This document shows positions 17,992-27,481 of a DNA stretch of 64,000 nucleotides, piece after piece (position 1 is the first letter of the stretch; each line of letters opens with the position of its first letter). The stretch spans positions 1 through 64,000 of the forward strand of contig NZ_BMQI01000012.1 of NCBI RefSeq assembly GCF_014648035.1. The letters run 5' to 3'. This DNA comes from Shewanella algicola. Lineage in GTDB: Bacteria > Pseudomonadota > Gammaproteobacteria > Enterobacterales > Shewanellaceae. The position numbers and the translations under genes are program-made. Below the pieces are notes generated by a model. It ran no database searches. It saw nothing but the letters and a program-made list of their open reading frames with translations, and was not told the origin of the DNA.

Positions 17992-20172
17992 TTAACAGCG
18001 TTCTAACTTAGCCAGTGACACTAACAACCATTTACTGCCAAAATCACTAAAATTAACTTGTACGCGGGCTTTTTCACCAGCCCCTTCAAAGTTAGTCACA
18101 ACCCCTTCGCCAAACTTAAAGTGTTTCACTTTTGAACCTACTTTGTAACCCGTTGAGTTTATGCCGCTTGGCGCTTTAGAAGCAGTGCTTGAACGCGCAG
18201 GAAAGCGTTGACTTATCGAAGGAGCAACCTGAGCTCGTAAGCGAATTTGCTCAACAAACTTTTCAGGAATTTCATTAATAAAACGTGACGGACTGGCATA
18301 ATCTTCACGGCCATAAATTCGCCGAGACTCGGCATAACTAATGTAAAGTTTCTGCATTGCGCGGGTCATACCGACATAACAAAGACGGCGTTCTTCATCT
18401 AAACGGTCGCCTTCATCAAGGGCCATTTTGCTCGGAAAAATGCCTTCTTCCACACCGGCCATAAACACCATAGGAAACTCAAGACCTTTGGCCGAGTGCA
18501 ATGTCATTAGCTGCACGGCATCGGTAAAGGCATCAGCTTGCCCTTCGCCTGCCTCTAACGCCGCGTGCGACAAAAAGGCATTTAGCTCGCCCATGTCTTC
18601 AAGCTCTTCTGGCATTTCAAAACTACGTGCAGCGGTGACTAATTCATTTAAGTTTTCAATCCGCGCCTGGGCTTTTTCGCCTTTTTCTGCTTCATACATC
18701 GCCCGCAAGCCAGAGCGTTCAATCACACTATCGGCCATGCGATACAGCAACATATCGGCAGTGTCGGTGCGCATTGAGACAATGAGCTCTAAGAAACCAT
18801 TCACGGCATTGGCAGCGCGCCCAGCAAGGACTTTTTCTTCTAACAAGCGCACACTGGCTTGCCATAAGGTTAACTGATGCAGCCTTGCGGTTGAGCGCAC
18901 AATATCGAGAGTACGGCCGCCAATGCCACGAGCTGGCGTATTAACGACACGCTCGAATGCGGCATCATCATCTTTGTTATTAATAAGACGCATGTAACCC
19001 ATAGCATCTTTGATTTCCTGGCGTTCGAAAAAGCGTAAACCACCGTAAATACGGTAAGCTAAGCCTTTATGTAAAAAGGCTTCTTCTAACACACGAGACT
19101 GCGCATTTGAGCGGTACAAAATCGCACATTCGCTTAAGCTGCCGCCTTTTTCTTGCCAGTCGCTAATGCGGCCAACAATAAATTTCGCTTCGTCCATTTC
19201 ATTAAAAGCACAATAAACTGAAATAGGTTCGCCATCTTTATCTTCGGTCCATAACTCTTTACCTAAACGGTCAGGGTTATTGGCAATCACCGCGTTAGAG
19301 GCATTCAAAATATTCGCAGATGATCGATAATTTTGCTCTAATCGAATTGTTGATGCGCCGGGAAAATCTTTTAAAAAACGGTGCAAGTTTTCAATTTGTG
19401 CACCACGCCAGCCGTAAATAGATTGGTCATCATCACCCACAATCATCACATTGGCAGTATTACCGGCTAATACACGGATCCATGCATATTGAATGGCGTT
19501 AGTGTCTTGAAATTCGTCCACCAAAATATGACGAAAGCGTTCTTGATAATGGGCTAACAAATGCGGTTTATTAAGCCACAACTCATGAGCACGTAATAAA
19601 ATTTCGGCAAAATCGACTAAACCCGCACGGTCGCAAGACTCTTGATAAATCTTATAAATATTGAGTAAGTTTTGTTCAATCGGAAAGCCACCCGCATCAA
19701 TATGCTTAGGGCGTAAACCTTGGTCTTTTTTACCGTTAATATAGCCTTGAGCCTGACGCGGAGGATATTGCTTTTCGTCTAAATTAAGGCTTTTTAAGAT
19801 GCGTTTAAGTAAACGCAACTGGTCGTCAGAATCAATAATCTGGAAGCTTTGCGGTAAATTGGCATCTTGATAATGAGTGCGTAATAACCGGTGAGCGAGA
19901 CCATGGAAAGTGCCTATCCACATCCGCCCCATATTAGTGCCGACCACTTTTTCCACACGTTCACGCATTTCTGCTGCGGCTTTGTTGGTAAAAGTCACCG
20001 CCAAAATAGAATACGGACTTTGTTGCTCCACTTGCATTAACCACGCAATACGGTGGGTTAACACACGGGTCTTGCCACTGCCTGCACCCGCTAACACCAA
20101 CATATTTGAAAGTGGCGCGCCGACTGCCTCACGCTGCTTATCGTTTAGGCCGTCTAATAATGATGATACGTC
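17992..20172 (-). CDS. uvrD: DNA helicase II, UvrD
   Basis: ATP-dependent 3'-5' DNA helicase of nucleotide-excision and mismatch repair, 726 residues from the ATG at 20172. That start has GGGAGGAAG directly upstream and matches the E. coli N-terminus (MDVSSLLDGLNDKQREAVGAP); a longer reading from 20202 is rejected. Walker A is AGAGSGKTRV, Walker B is LVDEFQDTN, and the SF1 motifs GDDDQSIYGWRGA, RLEQNYRS and TLHSAKGLEFP are all present. The C-terminal Tudor-like segment (VKHFKFGEGVV) is intact. Confidence 0.98.
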   Translation of the reverse strand, partial: DVSSLLDGLNDKQREAVGAPLSNMLVLAGAGSGKTRVLTHRIAWLMQVEQQSPYSILAVTFTNKAAAEMRERVEKVVGTNMGRMWIGTFHGLAHRLLRTHYQDANLPQSFQIIDSDDQLRLLKRILKSLNLDEKQYPPRQAQGYINGKKDQGLRPKHIDAGGFPIEQNLLNIYKIYQESCDRAGLVDFAEILLRAHELWLNKPHLLAHYQERFRHILVDEFQDTNAIQYAWIRVLAGNTANVMIVGDDDQSIYGWRGAQIENLHRFLKDFPGASTIRLEQNYRSSANILNASNAVIANNPDRLGKELWTEDKDGEPISVYCAFNEMDEAKFIVGRISDWQEKGGSLSECAILYRSNAQSRVLEEAFLHKGLAYRIYGGLRFFERQEIKDAMGYMRLINNKDDDAAFERVVNTPARGIGGRTLDIVRSTARLHQLTLWQASVRLLEEKVLAGRAANAVNGFLELIVSMRTDTADMLLYRMADSVIERSGLRAMYEAEKGEKAQARIENLNELVTAARSFEMPEELEDMGELNAFLSHAALEAGEGQADAFTDAVQLMTLHSAKGLEFPMVFMAGVEEGIFPSKMALDEGDRLDEERRLCYVGMTRAMQKLYISYAESRRIYGREDYASPSRFINEIPEKFVEQIRLRAQVAPSISQRFPARSSTASKAPSGINSTGYKVGSKVKHFKFGEGVVTNFEGAGEKARVQVNFSDFGSKWLLVSLAKLERC

Positions 20173-20374
20173 CATTCTTCCTCCCAGAAATCTGCGTGGC
20201 ATTATATATCAATTAGCCCATAAATAGCGTGCAATAGTTTGCCTATTTGCACAATGATTGCGCAGATACATCAATAACAAAACCGTCACTCGCAACCACC
20301 AGCATTGCACTAAATTGACAATGGCAGACACCAAAATTACTATACAAATGAATATACTGACTTAGGCTGACACA

Positions 20375-21253
20375 TTGAACATCAAAGATTTAGAGCTGTT
20401 TATTGCCGTGGCAAAATTAGGCAGCTTTTCTAAAGCGGCACAATCGCTCAACACTCGCCGTGCACTGGTCAGCCGCCGCATTGCCGAGCTAGAAAAGCAA
20501 CTCGGCGCCCCCCTGTTTACCCGCACCACCCGAGTGATGACATTGACCGCATCGGGTAAACGCTATTTAGCCCAAATAACCCCATTGGTTCACCAACTTA
20601 ACCATGCTGGAGATGTATTTAAGCACCGTCATGATGACGTTCAAGGTAGATTGACCGTTGGTTTACAGCCGTTTGTTGACAAGTTAATCGACCGACACAT
20701 TGCTCATTTCATCCATACTTATCCGCAAGTACAGTTAGAAATAATGATTGTGCCAGGGCACCATCAAGACATTAAACGCTTAAACTTAGACTGCATGATT
20801 AATACCGGAAATGTCAGTAAAGACAATATCAGTAAGCAAAAACTCATGACTTTTGAGCGAAAAATGTATGCCAGCAGAGTGTATTTAGAAAAGTCATCTG
20901 TGATTGAAACGATTGATGATTTGCACTATCACTCTTTAATGGGCTATCGCTCTGCCGAAGGTATTTTAGAGCACCAATGGCAGTTTCAGCATGCTCAAAT
21001 CAGCGCAAATTACAAAGTCATCTGCAGTGATTACAACTCCCTTTACCATTTTTGTTTAGGTGGCGCAGGCATTACTCTACTGCCGAAAATCATTGCGGTT
21101 GATGCCGTGGAGAACCAGCAATTAGTCAATGTATTACCTGAACTCAGCGCCGGTTTTACTGACATTAATATTCTGTACCCAAAAGACAATCGCTTGTCTG
21201 CCGTCGCAAAAGTGTTTACTGAGCACCTCACTGAAACCGTTAAATTAGCTTAA
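20375..21253 (+). CDS. LysR-family transcriptional regulator
   Basis: DNA-binding regulator of 292 residues. The N-terminal winged helix is clear (DLELFIAVAKLGSFSKAAQ, then RRIAELEKQLGAPLFTR), and a LysR substrate-binding domain follows. The start is TTG with AGG upstream; no in-frame ATG gives a complete helix-turn-helix. The target is unknown. The gene is divergent from uvrD (about 200 bp) and ends at a strong terminator, so it does not visibly control a neighbour. Confidence 0.93.
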   Translation: MNIKDLELFIAVAKLGSFSKAAQSLNTRRALVSRRIAELEKQLGAPLFTRTTRVMTLTASGKRYLAQITPLVHQLNHAGDVFKHRHDDVQGRLTVGLQPFVDKLIDRHIAHFIHTYPQVQLEIMIVPGHHQDIKRLNLDCMINTGNVSKDNISKQKLMTFERKMYASRVYLEKSSVIETIDDLHYHSLMGYRSAEGILEHQWQFQHAQISANYKVICSDYNSLYHFCLGGAGITLLPKIIAVDAVENQQLVNVLPELSAGFTDINILYPKDNRLSAVAKVFTEHLTETVKLA

Positions 21254-21287
21254 AGCCATATATCCTAGACCAACCAACAGCCAAAAA

Positions 21288-21314
21288 AAATGGGTCAGCA
21301 ATGCTGACCCATTT
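21288..21314. terminator. Bidirectional terminator
   Basis: A 13-bp inverted repeat, AAATGGGTCAGCA / TGCTGACCCATTT, flanked by an A tract on the left. It lies between the convergent LysR gene and the SPFH operon. Confidence 0.8.
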
Positions 21315-21332
21315 GGTGTTTTATTCATTTAT

Positions 21333-22286
21333 TTATTTTTTAGCAGTTTGTTTTTTATCGTCTTTTAGCCCAATACTGTCCATCCAGTATTCAAAGTTAA
21401 CCAGATTACCTGGTAATACAATACGGCTGTCTTTTTTACTTAAGCCATCAAGCTGACGCATATATTGCTCGCCAAGCTGCATGCGCAATGCACTTTGGCC
21501 ACCTTCAGCTGAAATAACCACGGCTAAACGCTCAATCGACTCAGAGGTGGCTTTTGCCAAGGTTAAAATCTCTTGCGCTTTACCTTCTGCTTCATTAATA
21601 CGACGCTGCATTTCACCTTCTGAGCGGTTAATGGTTTCAGCCATTATACCTTCAGAGCGATTGATTTTACTTTGCTTGTCACCTTCACTCTTGGCCAATA
21701 ATGCTCGGCGCTCACGTTCTGCATTCACCTGCATTTCCATGGCATTTTTTACCGTTTCTGGCGGGGTAATATTTTTAATTTCATAACGGTGCACTCTCAT
21801 GCCCCACATAGAACCAGCTTCATCGAGTACTTCAACGACTTTGGCTGAAATTAAATCACGCTCTTCAAAAGTACGGTCTAAATCTAAGGTACCGATAACC
21901 GATCGCGTAGTGGTTTGAGCCAACTGAATCGCGGCATAACGGTAGTCGGTAATACCATAACTGGCTTTAACCGGATCGGTAACCGAAATATAAATTACTC
22001 CATCAACTTCAACGTTAACCTCATCACTTGAAAAACATTCTTGTGGTGGTACGTCGATGGTTTCCTCTTTTAAATCGTGAATATAGGCCACTTTATCAAT
22101 AAATGGGATAAGTGCATGAAAGCCCGCGTCTAAGGTGCTGTGGTACTTACCTAAACGTTCAACAATATAAGCTGACTTAGTCGGTACAAGACGGATTGAT
22201 TGAAACAACTTAAGCACAAAAATAGCAAAAATTGCGCCCCAAATAATCATGACAGCAAAGTCAGTATCTACTCCATTAATTGACAT
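21333..22286 (-). CDS. SPFH/band 7 protein (paraslipin, QmcA-like)
   Basis: Membrane-anchored scaffold protein of 317 residues with one N-terminal helix (MIIWGAIFAIFVLKLF), the band 7 core (IVERLGKYHSTLDAGFHALIPFIDKVAY, VPPQECFSSDEVNVEVDG) and a long charged helix that probably oligomerises (EMQVNAERERRALLAKSEG). Family members assemble cage-like membrane microdomains and are linked to protease control, often with NfeD. Its ATG overlaps the TAA of the preceding SPFH gene by one base (TAATG), indicating translational coupling. Confidence 0.92.
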   Translation of the reverse strand: MSINGVDTDFAVMIIWGAIFAIFVLKLFQSIRLVPTKSAYIVERLGKYHSTLDAGFHALIPFIDKVAYIHDLKEETIDVPPQECFSSDEVNVEVDGVIYISVTDPVKASYGITDYRYAAIQLAQTTTRSVIGTLDLDRTFEERDLISAKVVEVLDEAGSMWGMRVHRYEIKNITPPETVKNAMEMQVNAERERRALLAKSEGDKQSKINRSEGIMAETINRSEGEMQRRINEAEGKAQEILTLAKATSESIERLAVVISAEGGQSALRMQLGEQYMRQLDGLSKKDSRIVLPGNLVNFEYWMDSIGLKDDKKQTAKK

Positions 22287-23221
22287 TAGCGTGCTCCTTT
22301 TGCTGATGGACTGCTTACCGCGTGGGTCACTTGTTCCATGCCTTCAAAAAAACCTTCAAGCTTGGCCATTTCAGCCGGAACCACCGAGACTTGAGCCTCA
22401 GTTAAAATCTTGCCCACTTGGCCAATAAATTGTTCTTTAAGCAACATATTCATTGCATCATTGCCACCGTTGATGGCTAATGCCTTACAAATCATTTCCA
22501 TGCCTTCTGCTTTTGCATTGGCCACAATTGAAATTTCTTGTCCGGTACCAATGGCTTCATTAATACGTCGTTGTTTTTGTCCCTCTGATAAATTAATGGC
22601 TTCTTGACGCTCACCTTGCGACATATTAATCATCGCGGCTTTTTCAGCGTTGGCCAAAGTGATTTCAGCGCGCTTGCTACGCTCTGCTTCCATTTGTTTT
22701 TCAAGAGTATGAATAACATGACGAGAGGGGGTAATATTTTTAATCTCGTAGCGTAAGACTTTAATTCCCCACGGGTCGGAGGCCTTATCGATTTCGCGCA
22801 CAATCGACTCATTCAAACTGTCACGCTCTGAAAAAGTTTGCGATAAGGTTAACTTACCGATTTCTGAACGCATCGTGGTTTGCGCCAAGTTAACAGCTGC
22901 GCGGCGATAGTTTTCAATCCCATAACTGGCAAGCTTACCATCCATCACTTTGAGGTAAACCAGGCCATCAACTTCAAGCTGTGTATTGTCTTTTGATATA
23001 CAACTTTGTGGTGGTACATCTAATACTTCTTCACGGGTATCATGACGATAAGCCACCCGATCCACAAACGGCACTAAAAAGTGAAACCCGGGCGCTAATA
23101 CAGTACGAAACTTCCCCAAACGTTCAATCACATGCACTTCGCGCATAGGCACGATGAGCATCAACTTGTATAAAATGAATAAAATAAATAAAAATGCGAT
23201 GGTTAACACAAACATACTCAC
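22286..23221 (-). CDS. SPFH/band 7 protein, second copy
   Basis: Paralogue of the downstream gene, 311 residues: one N-terminal membrane helix, the band 7 core (HVIERLGKFRTVLAPGFHFLVPFVDRVAY, VPPQSCISKDNTQLEVDG) and a charged helical C-terminal half. Similarity to its neighbour over the whole length points to tandem duplication followed by divergence, so the two may build mixed oligomers. AAAGGAG lies before the ATG. It follows the nfeD-like gene by 44 bp. Confidence 0.92.
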   Translation of the reverse strand: MSMFVLTIAFLFILFILYKLMLIVPMREVHVIERLGKFRTVLAPGFHFLVPFVDRVAYRHDTREEVLDVPPQSCISKDNTQLEVDGLVYLKVMDGKLASYGIENYRRAAVNLAQTTMRSEIGKLTLSQTFSERDSLNESIVREIDKASDPWGIKVLRYEIKNITPSRHVIHTLEKQMEAERSKRAEITLANAEKAAMINMSQGERQEAINLSEGQKQRRINEAIGTGQEISIVANAKAEGMEMICKALAINGGNDAMNMLLKEQFIGQVGKILTEAQVSVVPAEMAKLEGFFEGMEQVTHAVSSPSAKGAR

Positions 23222-23265
23222 TCCTTTATTAAAATGTGGTTTACGCTTCCCTAACCCCTGTAAAC

Positions 23266-23727
23266 CTATATTGAGTCGATAATGGGTTCAACCACAAAAC
23301 CGATGTTATCGCGGCATATAATTCTCACTTTAGTACCGACTTTAATTTCTGTTCCATCACCCAACGCAACCCAATCTGAACCAAAACAATGGATTCTGCC
23401 TGTTTGTTGCCCTGGGCCAATGGCTTCTTTTACGGTGGCGACTTGATTGTATAAATCGACTTCTTCATCGGTATTAGCGACATGGGAATCACCCCCGACC
23501 AAACGTTGCGTTACGTGCCTAAAGCTCAGTAACAACACCATTGAAGCCATAAACCAAAGCGTCATGCTTTGCACAAAACCTTCAATGATCCCCAGCGCTA
23601 ACGCTGAAGCAACAATCACACAGGCTGCGCCAAGTAAAATGACGATGCCTCCCGGAACAATAATTTCCGACAGCATTAATAACAGCCCTAGCACGAGCCA
23701 AACCGCAATCGGATTAGAAAGCTCCAT
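23266..23727 (-). CDS. NfeD-like membrane protein
   Basis: First gene of the SPFH operon, 153 residues. It has hydrophobic segments at about 8-25, 28-50 and 55-72 (AVWLVLGLLLMLSEIIVPGG) followed by a C-terminal OB-fold (TGRIHCFGSDWVALGDGT, VRIICRDNIGFVVEP). This is the short NfeD form without a protease domain, and it typically partners SPFH proteins. GAGGAGG precedes the ATG. Confidence 0.92.
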   Translation of the reverse strand: MELSNPIAVWLVLGLLLMLSEIIVPGGIVILLGAACVIVASALALGIIEGFVQSMTLWFMASMVLLLSFRHVTQRLVGGDSHVANTDEEVDLYNQVATVKEAIGPGQQTGRIHCFGSDWVALGDGTEIKVGTKVRIICRDNIGFVVEPIIDSI

Positions 23728-24103
23728 AAATCCTCCTCATAAAATGAGCATGCCTTGTATTCACTATATCAGCTGGTTTTTATTAATGCGACATATTATG
23801 TCAAATATTCATTACGCATAGTGTAAACGGCTCATCAACATTCAGTAACATAACAGTATCAACCAGTTATCCCAAGGTTTGATGTCACATCATGATAAGC
23901 AGAATTTCAAAAAGAGACTTTTCGGCAAACAAAACACTGAAACCTCACGATTTATCATTGTTTTTATTGTGCTCATTATCAATTTTGAATATATTGCGCC
24001 CCATTGTGCACAATCTAGAATAATACCCGCTAAATTTAGTTCTCGATTGATGTAAAATTTGCCATACAGATGCATTACAACTGACTTTATAACCGGACTT
24101 AAA
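23728..24103. other. Divergent intergenic region between nfeD-like and tsx-like genes
   Basis: This 376-bp region has no supported gene; a minus-strand frame at 23890-24159 overlaps the Tsx-like start and looks spurious. It holds three perfect short palindromes: GACATATTATGTC (23790-23802), TGATGTCACATCA (23880-23892) and ATTGTGCACAAT (24003-24014). Confidence 0.5.
24003..24014 (+). promoter_or_regulatory. Candidate operator inside the tsx-like promoter
   Basis: The perfect palindrome ATTGTGCACAAT sits between a possible -35 element (TTGCGC, 23994-23999) and a possible -10 element (TAGAAT), 16 bases apart, about 75 bp before the Tsx-like ATG. That position suits a repressor operator. The regulator is unknown; a LacI/CytR-type protein would be plausible for a nucleoside channel. 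Confidence 0.35.
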
Positions 24104-24856
24104 ATGAAAAAAATCTGCTTTTTAGCTGCATTAATTGCCTCACCGACTGTTTTAGCCAATGATGTAATCCAATGGTGGGATGCCAGTGCAACCGTATTAC
24201 ACGGTGATGACTATGACTTGGCACCATCAGACAGACAAACCACCATCACATTAGAAGTTGCCGGCGGTTGGACTTACGGTGATGGGTTTATTTTTCACGA
24301 TTTTATCAACTTTAATGGCAACAATGGTGGTGACGATAACAGCCATTATGGTGAAATTTCACCGCGTTTTAGTGCCAGTAAAATACTTGGTGAGCCAGTT
24401 GAGTTTGGTGCGATTAAGGATATGTCTATTGCCTTAACTTACGAGCACGGTGATGGCCCTGTTGAAAGCATGCTGTACGGTGTCGGTGTCGATTTTGACA
24501 TGCCATTTTTCAGCTACTTACAACTGAACACTTATCGTCGTGATGCAATCAGCAACGGCAACATCAGCGATGGTTGGCAGTTTACTCCTGTCTTTAGAAT
24601 CGACATGCCTATCGGCAATGCCAATATTATTATTGACGGCTATATTGATTGGGTATTTATTGCTGACAACAACGGCTACGATGAAAACCTGCACTTTAAT
24701 CCACAGATTAAATACGATTTAGGCAAAAGCTTATTTGGCGAGCACAAACAAAATAAATTGCTCGTGGGTTTTGAGTACGATTACTGGCAGAGCAAGTACG
24801 GTGTTAATGGTGTTGACCAAAATACTTACTCAATTATCGCCCAATATCATTTCTAA
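24104..24856 (+). CDS. Tsx-like nucleoside-specific outer-membrane channel
   Basis: Outer-membrane beta-barrel of 250 residues with a signal peptide (MKKICFLAALIASPTVLA). The mature start NDVIQWWDASATVLHGDDY and the closing strand NTYSIIAQYHF with a C-terminal Phe fit the Tsx/OmpK nucleoside-channel family, which passes nucleosides across the outer membrane. The start at 24104 is chosen because it begins the signal peptide; a reading from 24059 adds unrelated residues. It faces udp tail to tail across a shared terminator, which supports a nucleoside role. Confidence 0.87.
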   Translation: MKKICFLAALIASPTVLANDVIQWWDASATVLHGDDYDLAPSDRQTTITLEVAGGWTYGDGFIFHDFINFNGNNGGDDNSHYGEISPRFSASKILGEPVEFGAIKDMSIALTYEHGDGPVESMLYGVGVDFDMPFFSYLQLNTYRRDAISNGNISDGWQFTPVFRIDMPIGNANIIIDGYIDWVFIADNNGYDENLHFNPQIKYDLGKSLFGEHKQNKLLVGFEYDYWQSKYGVNGVDQNTYSIIAQYHF

Positions 24857-24875
24857 TTAGCAAAAATGAATCAAC

Positions 24876-24902
24876 AAAAAAGGTGCCGATGCACCTTTTT
24901 TT
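24876..24902. terminator. Bidirectional terminator
   Basis: Hairpin AAAAAAGGTGC / GCACCTTTTTTT between the convergent tsx-like and udp genes. Confidence 0.8.
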
Positions 24903-24932
24903 ATTGATTTACGATAACACCTGCAAAGGAAA

Positions 24933-25688
24933 TTAAAGTAGTTTTTTCGCTGCTGCAACAACAATAGATACCGCACTAACTTCGGTTTTCTTCATTGTAG
25001 CTTCATCAGGAATTTCTTGCTGTGTACGGTTTACAATTACACCCGCAACGCATGCTGCGCGCCAACCTTGAGTTGCACACATAGTGAATAACGTTGCTGA
25101 TTCCATTTCATAGTTCAGCACGCCCATTGACTGCCACTCTTTCATAGAGCCAACATAACGCTGAGTGATTCGACCTGAAACAGTATCGTAACGCTCCTGA
25201 CCCGGATAGAAAGTATCAGAAGATGCGGTAATACCAATATGTGGTTCTAAACCTGCGTCACGACATGCTGCAACCATAGCCGTTGTACAAGTAAAATCTG
25301 CTGCTGCAGGAAACTCAAGTGGAGCAAAATGTAAGCTAGCACCATCTAAACGGACTGAAGCTTGAGTCACAATCACATCACCAACATTAACATGCGGTTG
25401 AATTGCGCCTGTAGTACCAACGCGTAAGAAAGTTGTCACACCCAGCTGTGCTAACTCTTCTACTGCGATAGAGGTTGAAGGACCACCAATACCAGTTGAA
25501 CACACAACCACTGGCTTACCATCGATGTAAGCTAAGTAACTAGTGTATTCACGATGGCTAGCAAGGAATGTTGCGTTGTCCATTAGCTCCGCAATACGCT
25601 TAACACGTTCTGGATCACCAGGAACGATTGCCAAGGTTGCACCATCTAACATTTTTTTGGTTAATCCTAAGTGAAATACATCGGACAT
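24933..25688 (-). CDS. udp: Uridine phosphorylase
   Basis: Cytosolic enzyme that splits uridine with phosphate into uracil and ribose-1-phosphate (pyrimidine nucleoside salvage). From the ATG at 25688 it has 251 residues and begins [19 protein letters not shown]; family motifs include [30 protein letters not shown] and [13 protein letters not shown] (nucleoside-binding Glu and Met). AAAGGGG lies eight bases upstream; a start at 25706 would include this site in the coding sequence. It probably acts on nucleosides admitted by the Tsx-like channel. Confidence 0.97.
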   Translation of the reverse strand: MSDVFHLGLTKKMLDGATLAIVPGDPERVKRIAELMDNATFLASHREYTSYLAYIDGKPVVVCSTGIGGPSTSIAVEELAQLGVTTFLRVGTTGAIQPHVNVGDVIVTQASVRLDGASLHFAPLEFPAAADFTCTTAMVAACRDAGLEPHIGITASSDTFYPGQERYDTVSGRITQRYVGSMKEWQSMGVLNYEMESATLFTMCATQGWRAACVAGVIVNRTQQEIPDEATMKKTEVSAVSIVVAAAKKLL

Positions 25689-25911
25689 TTTGAAAACCCC
25701 TTTCATTTTTGAATATTAAATTCTTATATCCCAGACTTTAACCTAGTCTTTAGGAGGATAAGGTTAACTTGATCACATATAAATTCATAATAGTTAATAT
25801 TGTTTCGTTAAAATATTACCAATATATGACCTATTCCCACCAAATACATGTACTTGAGCATAGTTGAAAGCCGTTAAAAACAACAAATGATTTATCTATT
25901 TTAAAAAGCAT

Positions 25912-25933
25912 TAACGTGATTTACATCAAGTTA
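25912..25933. promoter_or_regulatory. CRP-like palindrome upstream of udp
   Basis: The sequence is a near-perfect inverted repeat, TAACGTGA - 6 bases - TCAAGTTA, sharing the GTGA-N6-TCA core of CRP sites. It lies about 225 bp before the udp start and downstream of the decarboxylase gene. udp is under CRP and CytR control in E. coli, so a regulatory role is plausible but unproven. The stretch from 25689 to 26002 holds nothing else except the decarboxylase terminator. Confidence 0.35.
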
Positions 25934-25959
25934 ACGTCAACTTGCTAAAACCGAGAAAC

Positions 25960-25985
25960 AAAAAAGGACGCTAAGCGTCCTTTTT
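25960..25985. terminator. Terminator of the decarboxylase gene
   Basis: Perfect inverted repeat AAAAAGGACGCT TA AGCGTCCTTTTT, just beyond the decarboxylase stop codon on the minus strand. Confidence 0.8.
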
Positions 25986-26002
25986 GACTCAAGGTAATCT
26001 GA

Positions 26003-27178
26003 TTACAGATAATAGTCTTTTAACGGTGGGAAGCCATTAAAACACACTGCGGAATAAGTGGTGGTATAAGCTCCAGCAGTTAACCAATACATACGATCGC
26101 CAATGGCTAAATCGGTTGGTAAACCATAACTGTAATGCTCATACATAATGTCAGCACTATCACAGGTTGGGCCGGCAATAACACACTTATCTAGCTCACC
26201 CTTACGTTCAGTATAGATAGGGAACTTAATCGCTTCGTCCATGGTTTCAATTAACCCTGAAAACTTACCGACATCGGTAAATACCCAACGCTCGAGTGCG
26301 GTATGTGATTTACGAGAAATCAACACCACCTCAGACACCAATACCCCTGCATTCGAAATTAATGAACGTCCAGGTTCTAAAATGATTTCAGGTAACTCAT
26401 CACCAAAATCTTCTTCTAAAAAGTGCTTAATCTGCTGTGCGTAAACACCTAGTTCATTGGTTTTATCCATATAGTTGGCAGGGAAACCACCACCTAAGTT
26501 GATCATCTTCAGTACAATGCCGTGTTCTTCTTTTAAACGGTCATAAATACTTTTGACTTTACCAATGGCTGAGTCCCACGCACCAATATCACGCTGCTGT
26601 GAACCCACATGGAACGAAATACCGTGTGGCTGTAGGCCAAGCTCTTTTGCCAATACCAATAAATCGTAAGCCATTTCATTTTGGCAACCAAACTTACGTG
26701 ATAAAGGCCAATCTGCCGTATGTGTGCCTTCAGTTAAAATACGCACATACACTTTGGCGCCCGGAGCTTCTTCAGCAATCATACGTAAATCGGCTTCTGA
26801 GTCAGAGGCAAACATGCGTACTCCTTGCTCATAAAAAGAGCGTACATCAACGCGCTTTTTAATGGTGTTACCGTAACTGACTCGATCGGTTGATACGCCA
26901 ATAGAAGTCACCATTTCAAGTTCATAGATTGAGGCGATATCAAAGTTCGAGCCTTTGTCACGCAGCAAAGTCAAAATCTCTTTGGCCGGATTTGCCTTAA
27001 CCGCATAATAAACGTTTGCGAAAGGAAAATTCTTAACCATGTCATCGTATTGTTTCGCAATGATTTGGGTGTCAATAACTACAAATGGCGTTGGCTTATC
27101 TTTAGCAAATGCCTCAATGCGGTCAAACGTGTCCTTGTCATAATAATCTGCAACATCAATCGATTGAAATTGGCTCAT
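26003..27178 (-). CDS. Ornithine decarboxylase, fold-III PLP type
   Basis: PLP enzyme of 391 residues of the alanine-racemase-fold (group IV) decarboxylases, the eukaryotic-type ornithine/lysine decarboxylases. The PLP lysine lies in YYAVKANP, a glycine-rich phosphate-binding loop in NLGGGFP, the segment EPGRSLI is present, and the catalytic Cys is in GPTCDSAD. It should make putrescine (or cadaverine) for polyamine synthesis. The ATG at 27178 has AGGAGG upstream; a longer reading to 27289 starts without a site. It stands alone with its own terminator. Substrate preference between ornithine and lysine is not settled by these motifs. Confidence 0.92.
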   Translation of the reverse strand: MSQFQSIDVADYYDKDTFDRIEAFAKDKPTPFVVIDTQIIAKQYDDMVKNFPFANVYYAVKANPAKEILTLLRDKGSNFDIASIYELEMVTSIGVSTDRVSYGNTIKKRVDVRSFYEQGVRMFASDSEADLRMIAEEAPGAKVYVRILTEGTHTADWPLSRKFGCQNEMAYDLLVLAKELGLQPHGISFHVGSQQRDIGAWDSAIGKVKSIYDRLKEEHGIVLKMINLGGGFPANYMDKTNELGVYAQQIKHFLEEDFGDELPEIILEPGRSLISNAGVLVSEVVLISRKSHTALERWVFTDVGKFSGLIETMDEAIKFPIYTERKGELDKCVIAGPTCDSADIMYEHYSYGLPTDLAIGDRMYWLTAGAYTTTYSAVCFNGFPPLKDYYL

Positions 27179-27481
27179 TAGGCCAGTGCCTCCTGTTAGT
27201 TGGGCAATATATAGTGCGTTTTGGGGTTTGTAAAAACATGCGCAGTAAACGATATTTTCACCCAATACGCAACGAATTTTTATGCACAAATTATAATTTT
27301 TTATTCCCAGAAAATATCATTAAAACTCAATGACCTATTTAACCCTTGTGCCAACAGCATGCCGAGTTTAATCACGTGTAAAGTATAGATGCTATTTAAT
27401 AAAAAGAGCCTAAAACTCGCAATGTGTTGCCATATCACTTTTAGCCGTTTACCCATCACCCACTTTAACGCAGGTGGATCA

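Noticed and set aside
18428..18877. Plus-strand frame of 149 residues
   Set aside because: It lies wholly antisense to uvrD, which is full length with all motifs.
23890..24159. Minus-strand frame of 89 residues
   Set aside because: It overlaps the signal-peptide start and promoter of the Tsx-like gene and has no family resemblance or clear site.
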